Below, piece by piece: positions 60,652 to 64,000 of a stretch of DNA of 64,000 nt; within the stretch, counting starts at the first letter, position 1; every line of letters starts with the position of its first letter. Location: positions 1 through 64,000 of the forward strand of contig JBCCKF010000011.1 in the NCBI GenBank assembly GCA_039027435.1. Direction: 5' to 3'. The translations under genes were made by a program, and so were the position numbers. The notes beneath the pieces were generated by a model, which saw only the letters and a list, made by a program, of their open reading frames with translations, did no database searches and was not told the origin of the DNA. The stretch is from CALBPI01 sp039027435 (GTDB lineage Bacteria; Pseudomonadota; Gammaproteobacteria; Steroidobacterales; Woeseiaceae).

Positions 60652-61661
60652 GCGAATCTTCTGTACTGGTCGTCGGCCCATCGTGGGTCGGTGACATGGT
60701 CATGGCTCAGTCCTTATTTCGATGGTTGAAACAGAGTGCGCCCGAGCGCCCGATCGATGTGCTGGCACCCGGATGGTCGCTACCGATCGTTGCTCGAATG
60801 CCCGAGGTTCGCGCAGGCGTGGAAATGCCACTCGGTCATGGCGCAGTCGGTATCGGTGTGCGTCGTTCGCTGGGTGTTTCTCTACGTGACAGGCGCTACA
60901 GTCAGGCAATCGTCCTGCCGCGCTCTCTGAAAGCAGCGCTAGTACCCTGGTTTGCACGCATTCCACGCCGCACCGGCTACCGGGGTGAGTTTCGGTACGG
61001 ACTGATCAACGATATGCGTCCGTTCGACAGGACCGTGTTGGATCAGACGGTCAAACGCTTCGTGATGCTCGGTGTCGAGCGAGGTGAGGCATTGCCTTCG
61101 CCACCGCCGCCCTTGCTAACGGTCGATGTTGACGCCCAGCGCAAAGCAATCCAGCGTCTGGTGCCCTCACATGATCGTCCGGTGATCGGTTTGCTATGTG
61201 GTGCCGAGTACGGGCCCGCCAAAGCATGGCCGCAGGGGCACTTTGCAGCCGCTGCACGTCAGCTTCACGAGCGGGGGTTTGACATCTGGTTGCTGGGCGG
61301 TCCTGGTGATCGCGATGCGGCACATGACATCGTGACGCAATCGGGTGTGCCAGCACACAACCTGTGCGGTGAGACGTCATTGTCGGAGGCGATTGACCTC
61401 TTGGCGGCGTGCCACGCCGTTGTAAGCAATGATTCAGGATTGATGCATGTCGCGTCTGCCGTCGGCACATCCGTCGTTGCTGTGTACGGCTCTAGCAGTC
61501 CGCGCTTTACGCCGCCGCTAACCCCGCGTAGCGAGATTCACTATCTCGACCTGGATTGCAGCCCTTGTTTCCAGCGGACCTGTCCTTTGGGGCACTTACG
61601 ATGTCTGAACGATCTCAACCCCGAGCGGGTCATCGCGAGTATCGAACTCCCTAGTGCTTGA
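60648..61661 (+). CDS. waaF: ADP-heptose:LPS heptosyltransferase II
   Basis: 337-residue GT-B family 9 enzyme that adds the second heptose to the LPS core. Signatures: VVGPSWVGDMVMAQSLFRWL, GLLCGAEYGPAKAWPQGHFA, LLGGPGDRDAA, and VVSNDSGLMHVASAVGTSVVAVYGSSSP, followed by the CFQRTCPLGHLRCL cysteine cluster typical of WaaF. GTG start at 60648 overlaps hldD; the end overlaps the convergent heptosyltransferase by 11 bases. Confidence 0.95.
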   Translation: MSESSVLVVGPSWVGDMVMAQSLFRWLKQSAPERPIDVLAPGWSLPIVARMPEVRAGVEMPLGHGAVGIGVRRSLGVSLRDRRYSQAIVLPRSLKAALVPWFARIPRRTGYRGEFRYGLINDMRPFDRTVLDQTVKRFVMLGVERGEALPSPPPPLLTVDVDAQRKAIQRLVPSHDRPVIGLLCGAEYGPAKAWPQGHFAAAARQLHERGFDIWLLGGPGDRDAAHDIVTQSGVPAHNLCGETSLSEAIDLLAACHAVVSNDSGLMHVASAVGTSVVAVYGSSSPRFTPPLTPRSEIHYLDLDCSPCFQRTCPLGHLRCLNDLNPERVIASIELPSA

Positions 61662-62694
61662 GAACCTGATCGAGTTTGTCTGCGACTTCTTCAACGGTGA
61701 TGAGCGACATCGCATCGGGGTGACGCACGCGCTGGCCCCAACGCACCGACGCCACGGTCTCATTCATATACTGCTGCAATGCGTCGGGATAACGGTCGAC
61801 AACAAATTCCGGTTGCGATACGGGTCCGGTCCGACCCGGGTTTGAAGTGGCGTATAACCCGATCGCCGGTGTGCCAACCGCGCTCGCTATGTGTACGGGG
61901 CCCGAGTCGGGACAGATGACGCAGTCGGCGCGCTCTATAAGCGCGGCTAGTGACTTCAGAGAACTTTGCCCAACGAGATCGTGCACAGATTCCGGTGACG
62001 CGGCTTTGATGACTTGCGCGTACTCATGCTCGAGGGCGCTGCCGCCACCGGTTACCACCACCGTAGCCGAGTATCGTGAAACCACATGTTGTGTAATCGC
62101 GGCGAAGCGCTCGCGAGGCCAATTGCGAAAGTTCTTGGCGCGTTGGCTGGAGCAGGGGCTGATGACAACACACGGTGTGCTGTCGGAAACGAGCTCGTCG
62201 GCGAGTTGGTAGTCTTCGCCAGCCAGCGGCAAGTCCCAGCGCGGGGAGCTGCGTGCAATGCCGATGTGCGAGGCAAACTCGAACAATCCATCCAGTACAT
62301 GAGCGTGGTGTTGTGGCGGGATTCGCTCGTTGGTAAACAGCCATTGCGCGTCCCGCGCTCGGCCGCGGTCAAACCCGACTTTTCGTGGTGCCCGGATCAA
62401 ACGCGAGATACGGTTCGCGCGCCACGACGCATGCATGTTGAGGAGCACATCGAACTCGCGTGCGCGTAATGAGTCTGCAAGACGTTTTCTCGCGGCACGG
62501 TTGGCGCGCTTGTCGACCACCACAAGCTCGACGCCGTCCAGCCCTTGCATGAGCGTCGCCTCGGTCTTGCCGATCAACCATGTGATCTGGCTCTTTGGCC
62601 GTGCATCGCGAATTGCGCGAACCACAGCGAGGGTGTGCACGCAATCACCGATCGCCGACAGTCGCAACACGCAAATACGTTCCGCGCTACCCAT
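61651..62694 (-). CDS. Glycosyltransferase family 9 (heptosyltransferase I-like)
   Basis: 347 residues of the ADP-heptosyltransferase family. N-terminus ICVLRLSAIGDCVHTLAVVRAIRD, central VVISPCSSQRAKNFRNWPRERFAAI, and C-terminal CVICPDSGPVHIASAVGTPAIGLYATSNPGRTGP. Likely adds the first heptose to Kdo (WaaC-like), but it could act elsewhere in the core, so no symbol is assigned. Convergent with waaF, divergent from kdkA. Confidence 0.9.
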   Translation of the reverse strand: MGSAERICVLRLSAIGDCVHTLAVVRAIRDARPKSQITWLIGKTEATLMQGLDGVELVVVDKRANRAARKRLADSLRAREFDVLLNMHASWRANRISRLIRAPRKVGFDRGRARDAQWLFTNERIPPQHHAHVLDGLFEFASHIGIARSSPRWDLPLAGEDYQLADELVSDSTPCVVISPCSSQRAKNFRNWPRERFAAITQHVVSRYSATVVVTGGGSALEHEYAQVIKAASPESVHDLVGQSSLKSLAALIERADCVICPDSGPVHIASAVGTPAIGLYATSNPGRTGPVSQPEFVVDRYPDALQQYMNETVASVRWGQRVRHPDAMSLITVEEVADKLDQVLKH

Positions 62695-62824
62695 ACTGAG
62701 CTGTGTTTGCCATTTGCCTCATTCTCCAAGTGTAGCGGTCGTCGGAATTGCCCGATAGCGGGGTTACACTGACTCGACGGGGTGCGCCGGTGCGGGCGCA
62801 GTGTTTCAAGCAGGCTGGCGATTA

Positions 62825-63511
62825 ATGCAGAGAGTGGTTGAGGAGGTAGATGAGCAGCGTCTGGGTATGCGGCCCGACTATCTGTTCGATGCGGCATCGT
62901 GGCCACGCAAGTTGGGTGCCGCGGATGCTGGGCGCGGCGCGACTGCTTTTGTCGGCGACGAGAGCGGTGACTATGCGCTGCGCACCTACCGGCGTGGTGG
63001 TGCGATGGCGTCGCTATTGGATGACCGTTACTTGTTCACTGGCGCGTCAAGAGTGCGCAGCCTGTGTGAGTATCGTTTGCTGAAGGACATGCATGAGCGT
63101 GGACTGCCCGTGCCTGCGCCGGCGGCGGCACGCTGTGAGCGTGAAGGTTTGTTCTATCGCGCGTGGTTAGTCACGACATTGATCCCGAACACCGAGACGC
63201 TAACAGAGACTCTGACGCACACTGCTCTGAGTGAAGCCGCATGGAGTGCCTTGGGGAACACGCTGGCCCGGTTTCATCGGGCTGGTATCGATCACCCGGA
63301 CCTTAACGCAAACAACATTCTGTTGCAGGAAGGTGGTCGTTGGTTTCTGATCGATTTTGACCGCGGTCGTCAGCGTTCTCCGGGTGGCTGGGGTTCCGGT
63401 AATCTGAAGCGGTTGTATCGATCCTTGCTGAAGGAGCAAGCGGTTTCTGGAGCGACGCACTGGGACGAGCGTCATTGGCACGCGTTGTCGAGCGGCTACA
63501 GATCCGCGTAG
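62825..63511 (+). CDS. kdkA: 3-deoxy-D-manno-octulosonic acid kinase
   Basis: 228-residue LPS kinase of the KdkA/WaaP protein-kinase-like fold, phosphorylating Kdo at O-4. Catalytic loop HPDLNANNILL and metal-binding FLIDFDRGRQR are visible, with the C-terminal NLKRLYRSLLKE typical of the family. ATG 62825 is preferred over GTG 62801. Clustered with heptosyltransferase genes, which agrees with a core oligosaccharide carrying one phosphorylated Kdo. The 3' end overlaps the next gene by 16 bases. Confidence 0.92.
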   Translation: MQRVVEEVDEQRLGMRPDYLFDAASWPRKLGAADAGRGATAFVGDESGDYALRTYRRGGAMASLLDDRYLFTGASRVRSLCEYRLLKDMHERGLPVPAPAAARCEREGLFYRAWLVTTLIPNTETLTETLTHTALSEAAWSALGNTLARFHRAGIDHPDLNANNILLQEGGRWFLIDFDRGRQRSPGGWGSGNLKRLYRSLLKEQAVSGATHWDERHWHALSSGYRSA

Positions 63512-63999
63512 ATGTCTGGAAAGCGCTCGGGCCTTCCCTTGAACTTTCGATGCACCCAAAAATACTGGTCTGGCGAGCGGCGAATCTGATCCTCTAGCTG
63601 ACTCACCAAGCGGCTTGTGTCATCGATCGAGTCTTCCGTCGGAAAGGGCTCGAGCGGCGCCGTAATCTCAATATCGTAACCCGAGAAGTCCGCACGTCGG
63701 TGTGGGTAGAATCCGATCACCGTCGCCCGACCAAGCTTCGCCAAGGTGCTGGTAGCGGTGTTGGTCATTGCGGGCTCGCCGAAGAAATCGATCATGGCGC
63801 TGTGTTTACGGCGATAGCTCTGGTCCGGCGCATACCAGACCGGAACGCCGTCGCGCAGACTCCGCACCATTTGCTTAATGTTGGATTTCTCAATGGTGCG
63901 ACGACCGGAGCGTTCGCGACCGCGACGCGTGAGTTCCGTGACCAGCGCACTACGATCTTCTCGATAAACCGCATCAAAAATCAGCCCTTCTGATTTCAA
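63496..63999 (-). CDS. Lipid A biosynthesis acyltransferase, C-terminal part (LpxL/LpxM family, partial)
   Basis: C-terminal 167 residues of a lauroyl/myristoyl acyltransferase; the frame runs off the right edge, so the N-terminus with the HX4D motif is missing. Seen here: VWYAPDQSYRRKHSAMIDFFGEPAMTNTATSTLAKLG, IGFYPHR, and YFWVHRKFKGRPE near the end, all typical of LpxL-type enzymes. Substrate chain length and which of LpxL/LpxM it is cannot be decided. Confidence 0.9.
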   Translation of the reverse strand: MKSEGLIFDAVYREDRSALVTELTRRGRERSGRRTIEKSNIKQMVRSLRDGVPVWYAPDQSYRRKHSAMIDFFGEPAMTNTATSTLAKLGRATVIGFYPHRRADFSGYDIEITAPLEPFPTEDSIDDTSRLVSQLEDQIRRSPDQYFWVHRKFKGRPERFPDIYADL

Positions 64000-64000
64000 G

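Overview
The window is a 64 kb piece of a GC-rich, gene-dense Gram-negative chromosome, almost certainly a gammaproteobacterium. The evidence is LPS heptose/Kdo genes (hldD, waaF, a second heptosyltransferase, a Kdo kinase, a LpxL-type acyltransferase), glnE, a KefB/C-type antiporter, class GN sortase and beta-barrel outer membrane proteins. The proteobacterial dedicated sortase system is mostly known from marine Proteobacteria, so a marine or halotolerant lineage is a reasonable guess; I cannot name the genus. No rRNA, tRNA, insertion sequence, prophage or CRISPR array is visible. Intergenic gaps are all under 300 bases, and several convergent gene pairs overlap at their 3' ends.

Layout. 0-3.6 kb: end of gltD, then a polyamine operon read leftward (speD, speE, PLP ornithine/lysine decarboxylase) and an orphan secretin N-domain protein. 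3.6-13.2 kb: ndh with a membrane TolB/FlgO-like TPR protein, a collagen-triplet lipoprotein, a glycosyltransferase, a membrane-anchored AraC regulator, a small beta-barrel protein and a LytTR regulator split by an in-frame TGA. 13.2-18.7 kb: the complete four-gene dedicated sortase system (histidine kinase, response regulator, VIT/VWA sortase target, sortase). 18.7-38.5 kb: mostly metabolism and housekeeping (GST, TauE/SafE permease, UvrD-like helicase, M20 hydrolase plus class II aldolase, ilvA, M16 protease, orphan peptide-binding lipoprotein, prolyl iminopeptidase plus dihydroorotase, PlsC-like acyltransferase, malic enzyme, GIY-YIG protein, K+/H+ antiporter).

38.5-51.5 kb is the most regulatory part. 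It holds an ECF sigma/anti-sigma pair beside an exported TPR-CHAT caspase-like protein and a small unknown protein; a thioredoxin-TPR chaperedoxin preceded by an unusual 183-bp array of perfect inverted repeats; a PAS-sigma54 activator with a palindromic operator against its start codon; and a second ECF sigma/RskA-type anti-sigma pair next to a fasciclin protein and a DUF3187 outer-membrane protein.

51.5-64 kb: envelope and LPS genes (dacB, SH3/TIGR04211-like protein, degenerate GGDEF plus EAL protein, flavodoxin-like protein, a 43-residue membrane protein, glnE, zf-CHCC protein, hldD, waaF, heptosyltransferase, kdkA, partial lpxL-like gene). Taken together, the window is rich in envelope-directed systems with dedicated membrane signalling: one two-component system, two sigma/anti-sigma pairs, a membrane AraC protein and a membrane LytTR protein.
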